Shown: piece after piece, positions 32,036 through 41,485 of the stretch
Layout of the letters: each line of letters starts with the position of its first letter
Numbering within the stretch: position 1 is the stretch's first letter
DNA from: Candidatus Binatia bacterium
Lineage (GTDB): Bacteria > Vulcanimicrobiota > Vulcanimicrobiia > Vulcanimicrobiales > Vulcanimicrobiaceae
Direction of reading: 5' to 3'
Assembly (NCBI GenBank): GCA_035544215.1
Contig: DATKHY010000003.1
Coordinates: 62,001-126,000 of the forward strand
DNA length: 64,000 nucleotides
Notes under the pieces: generated by a model
What the model saw: the letters and a program-made list of their open reading frames with translations, nothing else
What the model was told of the DNA's origin: nothing
Database searches by the model: none
Made by a program: the position numbers and the translations under genes

Positions 32036-33613
32036 TTAGCCCCGCAGCATCACCCGCGCGGCGTTCCATCCGGCGGCGCCCATCACGCCGCCTCCCGGAT
32101 GCGCGGCCGCGCCGCACAGATAGAGCCCGCGGATCGGCGTCGTGTAGCTCGCAAACCCCGGCACGGGGCGAAAGGCGAAGAGTTGGTGCAGCGGCATCGC
32201 GCCCTGGAAAATGCTGCCGCCCGTGAGGCCGAACGTCTCTTCCAAGTCGACCGGCGTGAGGATCTGGCGGTCGATCACCGAGTCCTTGAATCCCGGAGCG
32301 TACCGTTCCACGATGTCGAAGCAGCGATCCGCGTACTCGTTGCGCCGGGCGTCGGTCCACTCGCCGTCGGCCAGCCGATACGGAGCGTACTGCGTGAACA
32401 TCGACATCAGGTGTTTGCCGGGCGGCGCGACCGTCGGATCGAGCGACGACGGCATCGTGCACTCGACGACCGGCTCGCGCGAGAAGCCGCCGTACTTCGC
32501 GTCGTCGTACGCGCGTTCGATGAAGTCCTGATCCGGGCACAGGTGCACCGTGCCGAAATGCTGCGGGCCCGGCTCGTGTCCGGGAAGCGCACTGAAGCTG
32601 GGTAGGCGCTCGAGCGCGACGTTAATCTTGCACGACGCGCTGCTGTAGGAGATCCGGGCGACCGCGGCGTTGAATTCCGACGGTAATTCGGACGGCTCGA
32701 GCAGCTTCTCGAACGTTACGTGGCAGTCGACGCCGCTGGCGACGCGCCGCGCGCGGAATTCGTCGCCGTCTTCTAGCGCGACGCCGGTGACGCGTCCGTC
32801 GCGCGTCAGGATCCTCGCGACCTCGGCGTCGGTGCGAATCTCGACGCCGAGCGCCGCCGCCGCCGCCGCGAGCGACTGCGTGAGGCCGCCCATGCCTCCG
32901 CGCACGTAGCTCCACACACCGCGTTTTCCGTTCGTCTCGCCCATCACGTGATGGAACAAGACGTACGCCGTTCCGGGCATCGAAGGCGCCATGAAGGCGC
33001 CGATGATCGCGTCGGTCGCGATTGTCCCCTTGAGCTCTTCGGACTCGAACCAGCGATCGAGGATCGGCCGCGCCGCGCCGGTGAGCACCTCGACGGCCTC
33101 GCCCATGCTCGTGCCGAGGCGTTGCAGCGCGCGGCCCATCTTGCCGGCTTCCAGCAGCTGTCCGAGGCTCGGACGAACGAGGTTCGGCGGCACCCGCGTC
33201 AGCGTCGGTTCGACGACCGACGCCACCCGTTCCAGCATCGCCTCGTATTTCGGGTAGTTCTCGGCGTCGCGCCGGCTGAACTTCGCGATCTCCGCGACGT
33301 CGTTTTCGACGCCGGCGCCGAGCATCAGATAGCGCCCGTCCTCAAATGGCGAGAACGACGCCGGATTGCGTTCGATCGCTTCGAAGCCGAACTCGTGCAG
33401 CCGCAGATCCGCGATGATCTCCGGGCGGAACAGGCTATTGACGTATGCCGCGGTCGAGACCTTGAATCCGGGGAAGATCTCCTCGCTGACGCAGGCGCCG
33501 CCCACGATGTAGCGCCGCTCGAGTACGAGCACGCGCCATCCGGCGCGCGCGAGATAGCACGCCGTAACCAGCCCGTTGTGGCCGGCGCCGATGACGATCG
33601 CGTCGTACTTCAC
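32036..33613 (-). CDS. Phytoene dehydrogenase/PYROXD2-like FAD oxidoreductase
   Basis: The 525-residue protein starts with the dinucleotide-binding motif AIVIGAGHNGLVTACYLAR and LVLERRYIVGGACVSEE. Its C-terminal FAD motif reads GLYLCGAAAHPGGGVMGAAG. This is the PYROXD2/CrtI-like amine oxidase superfamily rather than a carotenoid enzyme, as no other carotenoid genes are nearby. It starts one base after the TonB receptor stop, so it is last in the minus operon from the Rieske gene. The substrate is probably an amine or similar small molecule, inferred from the neighbours. Confidence 0.85.
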   Translation of the reverse strand: MKYDAIVIGAGHNGLVTACYLARAGWRVLVLERRYIVGGACVSEEIFPGFKVSTAAYVNSLFRPEIIADLRLHEFGFEAIERNPASFSPFEDGRYLMLGAGVENDVAEIAKFSRRDAENYPKYEAMLERVASVVEPTLTRVPPNLVRPSLGQLLEAGKMGRALQRLGTSMGEAVEVLTGAARPILDRWFESEELKGTIATDAIIGAFMAPSMPGTAYVLFHHVMGETNGKRGVWSYVRGGMGGLTQSLAAAAAALGVEIRTDAEVARILTRDGRVTGVALEDGDEFRARRVASGVDCHVTFEKLLEPSELPSEFNAAVARISYSSASCKINVALERLPSFSALPGHEPGPQHFGTVHLCPDQDFIERAYDDAKYGGFSREPVVECTMPSSLDPTVAPPGKHLMSMFTQYAPYRLADGEWTDARRNEYADRCFDIVERYAPGFKDSVIDRQILTPVDLEETFGLTGGSIFQGAMPLHQLFAFRPVPGFASYTTPIRGLYLCGAAAHPGGGVMGAAGWNAARVMLRG

Positions 33614-33614
33614 T

Positions 33615-36600
33615 TTATATCTTCACTTTGACGCCGAAAAACGCGTTGAACGGGGTGTTCAGCGAGCTCGTCTGATCGTTGTACGTTCCGAAATACGGTT
33701 CGTAGGGATAACGCAGGAAGGTTTGCACGTTGGCTCCGGGATTGTATGCGTTGCCGACGGGCGGCGTCGTGGGGCCGCCGATCAGGTTAGTGTACAGGCA
33801 CGTCTGATTGCTCCAGTAGTAGGTGAACGCGGTGTGCTGCCCGCCGAAGCACGTCTGCAGCAGGTTCGCGAGCGTCAGCGTGAGGCTCACGCGCGGCGAC
33901 AGTGCGTAGCCGATCTGCAGGTGTCCGAGCAGTTGCGCCGGTTCGCGGAACGCGCCGATCGCGTCGAACTGCCCCGTGTACGGATCCGGGATCGAGATCG
34001 TCGCCGCGCAGTGCGGCCCGTCGGCGTTGAACGGGCCGCCCCCGGCCGCGCCGTAGGGATAGCGCGGATCGCGCGTCGTCGATCCCGCCAGCGGCGGACC
34101 GCAGCCCAACGCTGGGTCGATGCCGAGCGTCGTCAGCGGCGCGCCGTAGCGGTTACCCGCTACGAACTGCAGCGACGGCGTTATGGTGAAGCGGTTGTGC
34201 TTGTAGTTGAGCAGCAGCGTCGCGACGTAGGGATAGTTGTACGCGTTCACGCCGGAGCCGACGGGCCCGGGAAAGATCGAAAACGGCAGATACGACGCTG
34301 TCGGATCGAACAGCGAAAACGCCGGCGAACGCCAGTACGGGTTCGCGATGCTGTCGGCCGGACAGTTGGGCGCGGGGATGCCCTTCTGCGTGTAGCACGG
34401 CGCGGGCGGCTTTCCGTTGCTCGTCGCCCCGCACATCAATGCCCCGAACTGCTGCTTCCTGTAAGCGCTTCCGCCCGGCGCGCATGCGGCGGTATAGGCG
34501 TTGTATCCCGAGATGCCCGCGTTGATCGGGGATATCACCGTTGTGCCGTTGGGCAGCGTTCCATATTTTACCGTCGCATACGTATACGCAAACGAAAGCT
34601 GACCCGAGAATCCGTTGCGGCTGAAGTCGCCCTTGTCGAACTGAAATTCGAATCCGGACGAGGTCTGATATCCCGCGTTCAAACCGGACGTGAGCCCGGT
34701 CACGAAGTTGATGTAGAAATTCTCGACCTGATTCTGGGTCTGCCGCAGAAACGGCGTCAGCTTGAACGACATGTCCGTTCCCTTGAAATGATGCTCGATC
34801 GAGATGTCGCTGTTGTACGAAACCGAGGGCGCGACCTCGTGGCCCGGCGTCGTGAATCCGAGCGAGTAGAACTGCGTCAGCGTGTCGGGCAGGTTCTGCT
34901 CGAGCCCGTTGTACTGCTCGTACGCCGAGCTCGGCTGTTCGTTGTAACGGCCGTAGCTGGCGCGTATCACGGTGTCGGGGCTCACTGTGTAGGTCGCGCC
35001 GAAACGCGGTTGCGGGATGTTGTAGTCGAAGCTGCCCGGGATGTTCTGCAGGTTCGCGTTTACGTATTGCTTGCCGAACGCCGAACACGGCTTCTGTGCG
35101 TTCGTGCTCCACGAGCCGCCGACGAGCGCGCTTCGATCGATGAGCGTCAGCGTCTGCGTGTCGTAACACGTGTCCTGATTGAACGCGTTGAACCAGAAGG
35201 CGCGTGCCGCTCCGTTGACGGTGTTCGCACCGACGAAGCTGTAGTTATCGACGCGGATCCCCGCGTTGAAGAAGAGGCGATCGTTCGGACGCCACTCGTC
35301 GGTGAGCGAGTAGCCGGCGAAATACGGCGTGACCGTGTTGTTCAGCCCGTACGCACCGTTCTCCACGACGTAGAATCCGCACGGCCCGCCGCCGCACGTC
35401 AGGCCGGAGAGGTTCGGCAGCGGCGTCCCGCCATAGATCCCGGACAGCGAGGCGAAGGTCGGCAGCGTCTTGCCGTAGGTCACGCCGCTGCCGCCGCCGT
35501 CGCCGCACGTCGTCGGCGTCGTGGTGTACGCGCTGCTCGGGCCCGTGAGCGCGTAGCACGTCCCGCTGTTTGGGTTGTTGCGGTTGACGAGGACGGCGAA
35601 GCTGTCGGCATAGCCGAACATCTGCTCGTTGTAGATTCGGGCGCCGCTGGCGGTCGTGTACGAGCCCTCGGCCTCGATGAGGTTCTGCGGACTGAGCTGG
35701 TCCGTGAACGAGACGCTTACGCCTCGCGTGTGGTTGTTGATCTCGTAGTCGCCGGAGTCGTAGAAGGCGTACGGCTGGAGCGACATCATCGGGCCGTTCT
35801 CGATCCAGTCTGAATAGTACGTGTAGCCGTACACGCGCAGGAACGCGCTCGAGCTGAAGTTCTTCTGATACTGCAGCTTCACGATGGCCTGCCCATTGTA
35901 GCCGCGATCGCGCTGGTTCCACGGGTCGGGGATGGCCCCGAACAGCGGATGCGGCGGCGATGACGGATAGAAATACGGCGTGACGAGCGACCTGGGGTCC
36001 GACGGCAAGTAGGATCCGAGCTGGCCGCGATACTGGTAGCTGTCGAGATAGTACGGCGGGAAGGCGCCGACCGTGTTGATCCAGTTGGCGTAGCCCTCGT
36101 CGTTCACTGAGCTCAAGAAGGTCGTGAAGATCTCGTCGTTGTCGTAGAGCAGCTGGATGTCGTCGCGCAGCCCGTCGTTCTTGTGTGGAATGGCGATGTG
36201 AAAGTTCGCGACCGCCGTGCGGGTCGCGACGTTGGCCGCGTTGATCGTGCCGAAGCCGGTCGGCCCGAGGATCCAGCCGGGCGTGCCGTTGGGTCCGACG
36301 TTGGGCGCTCCGTTCGTGTAGCACGACGGAAGAACCGTGGTCCGCAAGACCCTCGGCGCCGGGCAGTTACCGATCAGCTGCCCAAACTCGTTGGTGTACG
36401 CCGCGCCGCCGAACTGATCGATGTAACGGTGATCCTGGTTGTAGCCGCCGATGCCGACGTAATAGGAGAAGTCGCGGTCCGGCGTGGCGCCGCCGGCCTC
36501 GACGTTCAGGCTATGATAGAACGTCGGCGCGCCTGCGGTCGCGTTCATGGTCGCGTAGCCGGGGAAGGTCCCGGTCTTGATCACCTGATTGACGAACCCG

Positions 36601-37304
36601 GCGAGGCCCTGCGCCTGGGCGTTGGATGGCGTAGCGCCGGTGTACACCTGCAGCTCGAGCTGGCCGAGCGACGAGAGCGAGCCGGACGGGAAGTTGTCGA
36701 ACGCGCGATTGACGGGGATGCCGTCGAACTCGTATCCGACCTCGTACGCGTCGCCGCCGCGCACGTGCACGGCTTGGAGGTAGCCGTTCTGATTCGCAGG
36801 CACGTACGCGCCCGGCACCGAGGCGATGGCCGAGTAGGCGCTGTTGAGCGAGCCGCCGCCGCCGAGCACTGCCGTGCGCTCCTGCTGCGCGGCGTTCACG
36901 GAGTAGAGGTCGGCGGTGGTGCCCGGCCGCACGAGACTGGACGCGCTGCGCGACGTCACGTTCGCGATCGTCTTGAGAGCGACGCGCATCGAGAGCGTAA
37001 GCGTCTGCTGCGCGTCGGCGAACACGGCCACGCCCGCGAACGAGCCGGGCGTGTAGCCGGGCTTTTGCAGCGAGATGGTGTACTCGTCGGGCGCTAGGGA
37101 GACGAACGCGAAGTGTCCGCGCGCGTCGGTAGTGGTGCTCGCGCTCTGCGAGGGGCTCGTGACGTTCACGGCGACGCCGGCGAGCGGCGTCGCCGTCCCG
37201 AATTTGGAGACGACGCCGCTGATGCCGCCGGTCGTCCCGGCCCGCGCCGGCAAGGTCGCGACGACGCAGAGAACGATTGCAATCGAAACGTATCTCAATT
37301 TCAT
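33615..37304 (-). CDS. TonB-dependent receptor with carboxypeptidase-like N-terminal domain
   Basis: The 1229-residue protein has a signal peptide (MKLRYVSIAIVLCVVATLPA), a carboxypeptidase regulatory-like domain at about residues 25-110 (GGISGVVSKFGTATPLAGVA), a plug domain, and a very long barrel ending in FGVKVKI. Many Cys-containing loops (CGGGPCGF) suggest disulfides. It resembles large Acidobacteria-type TonB receptors for complex substrates. The ATG has AGGTGA six bases upstream and overlaps the propeller stop as ATGA. Confidence 0.88.
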   Translation of the reverse strand: MKLRYVSIAIVLCVVATLPARAGTTGGISGVVSKFGTATPLAGVAVNVTSPSQSASTTTDARGHFAFVSLAPDEYTISLQKPGYTPGSFAGVAVFADAQQTLTLSMRVALKTIANVTSRSASSLVRPGTTADLYSVNAAQQERTAVLGGGGSLNSAYSAIASVPGAYVPANQNGYLQAVHVRGGDAYEVGYEFDGIPVNRAFDNFPSGSLSSLGQLELQVYTGATPSNAQAQGLAGFVNQVIKTGTFPGYATMNATAGAPTFYHSLNVEAGGATPDRDFSYYVGIGGYNQDHRYIDQFGGAAYTNEFGQLIGNCPAPRVLRTTVLPSCYTNGAPNVGPNGTPGWILGPTGFGTINAANVATRTAVANFHIAIPHKNDGLRDDIQLLYDNDEIFTTFLSSVNDEGYANWINTVGAFPPYYLDSYQYRGQLGSYLPSDPRSLVTPYFYPSSPPHPLFGAIPDPWNQRDRGYNGQAIVKLQYQKNFSSSAFLRVYGYTYYSDWIENGPMMSLQPYAFYDSGDYEINNHTRGVSVSFTDQLSPQNLIEAEGSYTTASGARIYNEQMFGYADSFAVLVNRNNPNSGTCYALTGPSSAYTTTPTTCGDGGGSGVTYGKTLPTFASLSGIYGGTPLPNLSGLTCGGGPCGFYVVENGAYGLNNTVTPYFAGYSLTDEWRPNDRLFFNAGIRVDNYSFVGANTVNGAARAFWFNAFNQDTCYDTQTLTLIDRSALVGGSWSTNAQKPCSAFGKQYVNANLQNIPGSFDYNIPQPRFGATYTVSPDTVIRASYGRYNEQPSSAYEQYNGLEQNLPDTLTQFYSLGFTTPGHEVAPSVSYNSDISIEHHFKGTDMSFKLTPFLRQTQNQVENFYINFVTGLTSGLNAGYQTSSGFEFQFDKGDFSRNGFSGQLSFAYTYATVKYGTLPNGTTVISPINAGISGYNAYTAACAPGGSAYRKQQFGALMCGATSNGKPPAPCYTQKGIPAPNCPADSIANPYWRSPAFSLFDPTASYLPFSIFPGPVGSGVNAYNYPYVATLLLNYKHNRFTITPSLQFVAGNRYGAPLTTLGIDPALGCGPPLAGSTTRDPRYPYGAAGGGPFNADGPHCAATISIPDPYTGQFDAIGAFREPAQLLGHLQIGYALSPRVSLTLTLANLLQTCFGGQHTAFTYYWSNQTCLYTNLIGGPTTPPVGNAYNPGANVQTFLRYPYEPYFGTYNDQTSSLNTPFNAFFGVKVKI

Positions 37305-40297
37305 CGGCACTCACCTGTCTTGGCATCCGGTGGTAAATGGTGCGCCGTCAGGAACGCGCGATACGCGCCCGTGGCGGCCTCGAACTGCGCGTGAATCGCC
37401 GCGGCCTCGCGGTAGTGCGGCGGCAGCGGCGGTCCCTGCGACAACGCGATCGCTCCCTGCAGAATCGTCAGCCGCTCGCGGAGGCGATCCGGCATGAGCT
37501 GATCGTCCTCCGAGTTCACGACCCCGGAGGTAAACATTGCTTGAACCTTGGCGGCTGCAATTTTGTCATCCTGAGCGACGCGCGAAGCGCGGAGTCGAAG
37601 GGCGAGCCGATTGAGCGCGACGTCGATCGCCGAGAGTTCGTCGTCGAGCGACTTCACGAACTCATAGCGCGCGAGGTACTGCGCTTGTGTCCAAGCGGCG
37701 CGCGGATCCGGGCGTACCTCGAGCGCCTGTTCGGCGATCGCGAGGTCCTGAGCGTGTCGAAGGACGTGCAAGCGCACCGTGTAGCGGCCGGGCACCACTG
37801 TGGGGCCCGCGCCGCCGCGGTTCCAGTCGCGGGCCGCGAGCCAAGGGACGGGCGGCGTATCGGTCAGGTCCCACGAAGTGCGCGTAACGCCGGCGCCGCC
37901 GGGTGCTTCGAGGCAGCGAGCGCGTCTGCCGTTCGAATCCAAGACGTCGATCCACGCGTGGGCCTGCGACGGCAGATAGTACGTGATCTGCGCGCCCTCC
38001 GCGGGATCCTCGCCGCTGTAGGCTCCCGCCGCCACGCAGCACTCGTCGGGATGCGTTCCGTAGGCGCTCGTCCACCAGCGATACCACGTGTACGCCGCGC
38101 GCAGCGGGAAGATCGTGGGCACGGCCGCTTCGACGGTTTTGCGCAGGCCGCTAATCGCGCCGGCGTCGTCGAGGATCCAGAAGCCGCGCCCGTGCGTCGC
38201 GACGAGCAAGTCGTGACGCTCCGGCTGAACTCGCAGATCGTGCACCGCGACCGACGGCATATTCAACTGAAGGCTGTGCCAGTGCGCACCGCGATCGAGC
38301 GAAAACCAGACGCCCTCCTCGAGCCCGGCGTAGAGCACGTCGGGGTTGACCGGATCTTCGCGCACGACGTGCACGTATTGATCACCCGGCAGGCCGTCCA
38401 CGATCGAGCGCCATGTAGCGCCCGAGTCGTCGGTTGAGAGCACATACGGGCGTGGATCGCCCATCACGTGACGATCGACGGCGACGTAGGCGCGGCGGGC
38501 GTCGAAGCTCGAGGCCTCGACCGTGTCGATGCGTCCCCAGGGCGCGACATCCGGTGGGGTGACGCTTCGCCAGTGAGCTCCCCCATCGACGGTCAGCTGC
38601 ACGAGGCCGTCGTCCGTTCCCACCCAAATGCGTTTTGCGTCGACCCTCGATGGTGCGATGTCGAAGATCGTGTCGTAAAACTCGGCGCCCGACACGTCGG
38701 TGTTGATCGGTCCCCCCGCTACCTGCTGCTTGCTCGCGTCGTTGCGCGTCAGGTCGGGACTGATCTGCGACCAGGTGCGGCCCAGGTCGCGCGTCTCGAA
38801 CAGCACATTCGCACCGTAGTAGGCAGCACTGGAGAAGGGAGAAAATGCGATCGGCGCCTCCCAGTTCGATCGGAACGGCAGGCCTGCTAGGGCGCGCCCG
38901 TTCGTGTCGGTCACGTCGGGCGTTATGTCGTAGTTTTGGCGCGAGCGCATGTCGTAGATGCCGAGCTGGCCGTTGAGCTCATTGACGCCTACGTTCCAGA
39001 TCGAGGACGGGTCGCCGGGCTGCGGCCACACCCACGAGCCGTCGCCATCGTTGCCGACGTCGCGCCAGTCGGAGTTCTCGATGCCGAGCGGGCTTAGCGA
39101 GTCCGATGGGCCGCAGTAGGAGTCGTTGTCTTGGATCCCTCCGCAGACGCGATACGGGTCCTGTTCGTCGAAGCCGATGCGGTAGATCTGCGCGATCGCG
39201 ACGTTGTAGCGCCAGTCCCAGGTCTTCCCACCGTCGATCGAGATCGGCGCGCCGCCGTCGTTGGCCTCGATGATGCGCCGTCCGTCGCGCGAGATCCACA
39301 GGCCATGATGGTCTTGATGTACCGCCGTCTCGACGTCGGCGTACGTCTGGCCGCCGTCGCGCGTCTCGATGAGATCCTCGGAGGCGAAGAAGACGCGGTT
39401 GGGATTCGAGGGATCCACGGCGAGGCGGCTCATGTAGAACGGCCGTTGATTCACGAGCGTATCGCGCGTCATGCGACGCCAGTGCGCGCCGGCGTCGTCG
39501 GAGCGCCACAGCACGCCGTCTTTCGACTGAATCACTGCGTAGATGCGGTCGCCTGCTACGGCGACGCCGATGCGGCCCATGTAGCCGCGCGGCAAGCCGT
39601 TCCCACGTAGCCGCCGCCACGTCGCACCGCCGTTCGTCGACTTGAACAGCCCGTCGAGCTCGCCGCCGCTGGTGAAGGTCCACGGCACCCGCCGAAACTG
39701 CCAGATCCCCGCGAAGACCACGCTCGGATTGCGCGAATCGATCGCGAGGTCCGATGCGCCGCTCGAGGGACCGAGATACAGCGTGCGGCGCCAGCTATGG
39801 CCGCCGTCGGTCGAGCGATAGACGCCGCGCGCGGCGCTGTCGCGGTAGGGATTGCCGACCGCCGCGACCCACAGGCGCCGCGAGTCGCGCGGGTCCACCA
39901 CGATCTGCGCGATCGCCCACGTGTCGCGCAGGCCGGCGCTGCGCCAGCTCCTTCCGCCGTCGCGCGTCACCCACACGCCGTCGCCGTACGAGACGTCGTT
40001 GCGCAGGTTCGGCTCACCGGTCCCAACCCAGACGGTGTTCTCGTCGCGCGGGTCGATCGCCACTGCGCCGATCGCGCCGACGGCTTCCCGCGGCCAAACG
40101 TCGCTCCACGTCAGCCCGGCGTTGGTGGTCTTCCACACGCCGCCGCCCGCCGCGCCAAAATAGTACAAGTTGGGATTTTTATCGGTACCGGCAACGCCCG
40201 ACACGCGACCGCCGGCAACCGCCGGCCCGATGCTGCGCCAGGCGAGATTCTGCAGCGATGGCAGCGCGACGCCGGCTGCGAGCAGCAGCCCGAACGT
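37301..40297 (-). CDS. VPS10/BNR repeat propeller protein, secreted
   Basis: The protein is almost 1000 residues with many BNR/Asp-box repeats (VWKTTNAGLTWSDV, VYRSTDGGHSWRR, LFKSTNGGATWRR, WRSDDAGAHWRRM), giving two tandem propellers as in VPS10/sortilin-like bacterial proteins often called glycosyl hydrolases. No standard start precedes the conserved opening (LAWRSIGPAVAGGRVSGVAG). The first usable codon is GTG 40204, which loses it. ACG 40297, nine bases after GGAGG, would add a signal peptide (FGLLLAAGVALPS). Two dispersed repeats lie inside the C-terminal coding part at 37565 and 37744. Confidence 0.82.
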   Translation of the reverse strand, partial: TFGLLLAAGVALPSLQNLAWRSIGPAVAGGRVSGVAGTDKNPNLYYFGAAGGGVWKTTNAGLTWSDVWPREAVGAIGAVAIDPRDENTVWVGTGEPNLRNDVSYGDGVWVTRDGGRSWRSAGLRDTWAIAQIVVDPRDSRRLWVAAVGNPYRDSAARGVYRSTDGGHSWRRTLYLGPSSGASDLAIDSRNPSVVFAGIWQFRRVPWTFTSGGELDGLFKSTNGGATWRRLRGNGLPRGYMGRIGVAVAGDRIYAVIQSKDGVLWRSDDAGAHWRRMTRDTLVNQRPFYMSRLAVDPSNPNRVFFASEDLIETRDGGQTYADVETAVHQDHHGLWISRDGRRIIEANDGGAPISIDGGKTWDWRYNVAIAQIYRIGFDEQDPYRVCGGIQDNDSYCGPSDSLSPLGIENSDWRDVGNDGDGSWVWPQPGDPSSIWNVGVNELNGQLGIYDMRSRQNYDITPDVTDTNGRALAGLPFRSNWEAPIAFSPFSSAAYYGANVLFETRDLGRTWSQISPDLTRNDASKQQVAGGPINTDVSGAEFYDTIFDIAPSRVDAKRIWVGTDDGLVQLTVDGGAHWRSVTPPDVAPWGRIDTVEASSFDARRAYVAVDRHVMGDPRPYVLSTDDSGATWRSIVDGLPGDQYVHVVREDPVNPDVLYAGLEEGVWFSLDRGAHWHSLQLNMPSVAVHDLRVQPERHDLLVATHGRGFWILDDAGAISGLRKTVEAAVPTIFPLRAAYTWYRWWTSAYGTHPDECCVAAGAYSGEDPAEGAQITYYLPSQAHAWIDVLDSNGRRARCLEAPGGAGVTRTSWDLTDTPPVPWLAARDWNRGGAGPTVVPGRYTVRLHVLRHAQDLAIAEQALEVRPDPRAAWTQAQYLARYEFVKSLDDELSAIDVALNRLALRLRASRVAQDDKIAAAKVQAMFTSGVVNSEDDQLMPDRLRERLTILQGAIALSQGPPLPPHYREAAAIHAQFEAATGAYRAFLTAHHLPPDAKTGECR
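37565..37604 (+). repeat. Dispersed GTCATCCTGAGCG repeat inside a gene
   Basis: GTCATCCTGAGCGACGCG continues through AAGCGCGGAGTCGAAGGGCG. Read on the minus strand it encodes part of RLALRLRASRVAQDDK in the propeller protein, so the gene has absorbed it in frame. Confidence 0.8.
37744..37766 (+). repeat. Short dispersed repeat copy inside a gene
   Basis: The sequence GGTCCTGAGCGTGTCGAAGGACG is a shortened copy of the same repeat. On the minus strand it encodes VLRHAQDL of the propeller protein, without breaking the frame. Confidence 0.6.
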
Positions 40298-40301
40298 CGC
40301 C

Positions 40302-41411
40302 TTAGGCCTCCATCACGCCACGGTAGTGGCGATCGAACGCGCTGAGCAGGCCCTCCGCGTTGGAGTATGGCCCCGGCGAGTACGCGCGCGAGCTCAGGCC
40401 CAGCTGCGTGAGCTCGTTGACGTGCCAATCCTGCCGGTTCGTGACGTCCCAGAACTCGACGACGTCGCTCGGATCGAAGCGCGGATCGGCCATCGTGCCC
40501 GGATCGAAGAGAAACGCGCAGGCCACGCGCGTGCGATCGGGAGCGAGCGGCTCGACGTAGTGCACCATCACGTAGTCGGGATGCGTGCTCAGCATAAACG
40601 ACGGAAAGATCGTGTAGTAGTAGACGCGATGCAGTTCCTCGCCCGCGACGGTGCCGAGTGGCGGCCGCGAGCTGTGACCGCTCATCGTGAGGCTCGTCCC
40701 CGGCTGGCGCATCTCCGAGTAGCCGCCGAGGAACGGACCCTCGGCGAGGTCGTTGCGTCCGCTATCCGACGGCGAGAGCTTGTCGAGCTGCGGGTGCACC
40801 AGCGGGCAATGATAGCACTCCGAGTAGTTCATGAAGATCAGCTTCCAGTTGCACGCGACGTCGTAGGTGACGCTGCGCGCGGTCTTCAGAGCGCCAACGT
40901 TCCAGCGCGCGAAACGCCCCATCAACGGCGCAAACGCTTCGTCGAATTCGCAGCGCGGGTCCAGGGAAACGAAGACGAAACCCTCCCACAGCGCGACGGC
41001 GGCTTCTTTGAGCGGATACTCGGCGCGGTCGAAGTTCGCCACCTCGGCCATGTTACGCGCGACCTTCAGGGTGCCGTCGAGGCCGTACGTCCATCCATGG
41101 TATGGGCACTGGATCGAGCCCTGAAAGTGGCCGGACTCGCGCTCGCAGATGCGTGTGCCGCGATGCCGGCAGACGTTGAAGAACGCGTGCACGGATCCGG
41201 CGGCGTCGCGCGTCACGATGAGGCTCTCTCCGGCGCGGGCGACGGCGAAGAAGTCGCCCGCGCTCGCAAGCGAACCCTCGCGGCCGACGCACAGCCACTC
41301 GCGGCTAAAGATGCGCTCCCGTTCGGCAGCGAAGATCTCGGGAGACGTGTACCACGAAGCGTCCAACGTTTTTGCGCCGGCGCCAACATTCGGCCTCACG
41401 AACGTTTCCAT
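40302..41411 (-). CDS. Rieske [2Fe-2S] ring-hydroxylating oxygenase, alpha subunit type
   Basis: The 369-residue protein has the Rieske motif FNVCRHRGTRICE plus IQCPYHGWTYGLDG and the mononuclear iron motif FMNYSECYHCPLVHP. Its size and lack of a beta subunit fit the glycine-betaine/carnitine monooxygenase-like (GbcA) group. These cut N-methyl or choline-type amines using electrons from a separate reductase, which is not seen here. It is first in the minus operon with the propeller, TonB receptor and flavoprotein, and divergent from the second Rieske gene. Confidence 0.87.
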   Translation of the reverse strand: METFVRPNVGAGAKTLDASWYTSPEIFAAERERIFSREWLCVGREGSLASAGDFFAVARAGESLIVTRDAAGSVHAFFNVCRHRGTRICERESGHFQGSIQCPYHGWTYGLDGTLKVARNMAEVANFDRAEYPLKEAAVALWEGFVFVSLDPRCEFDEAFAPLMGRFARWNVGALKTARSVTYDVACNWKLIFMNYSECYHCPLVHPQLDKLSPSDSGRNDLAEGPFLGGYSEMRQPGTSLTMSGHSSRPPLGTVAGEELHRVYYYTIFPSFMLSTHPDYVMVHYVEPLAPDRTRVACAFLFDPGTMADPRFDPSDVVEFWDVTNRQDWHVNELTQLGLSSRAYSPGPYSNAEGLLSAFDRHYRGVMEA

Positions 41412-41485
41412 GGCAAGGGGTTCCTCAATATTTGACGGAATGACTTATCAGGCAGCAGTTTGTTTGGCTTTTGGCAAATCGAGCG

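Noticed and set aside
32036-33613. Carotenoid pathway gene (crtI)
   Set aside because: The protein is closer to PYROXD2-type oxidoreductases and no other carotenoid genes are present.
33576-35813. 745-codon open frame on the + strand opposite the TonB receptor
   Set aside because: Its protein is Arg/Val-rich with no family features, and the opposite strand encodes a clear TonB receptor. Long antisense frames are expected in this GC-rich DNA.
37301-40297. Propeller protein as a glycosyl hydrolase
   Set aside because: BNR repeats alone do not make an enzyme; no sialidase catalytic residues were recognised, so the VPS10-like propeller description is safer.
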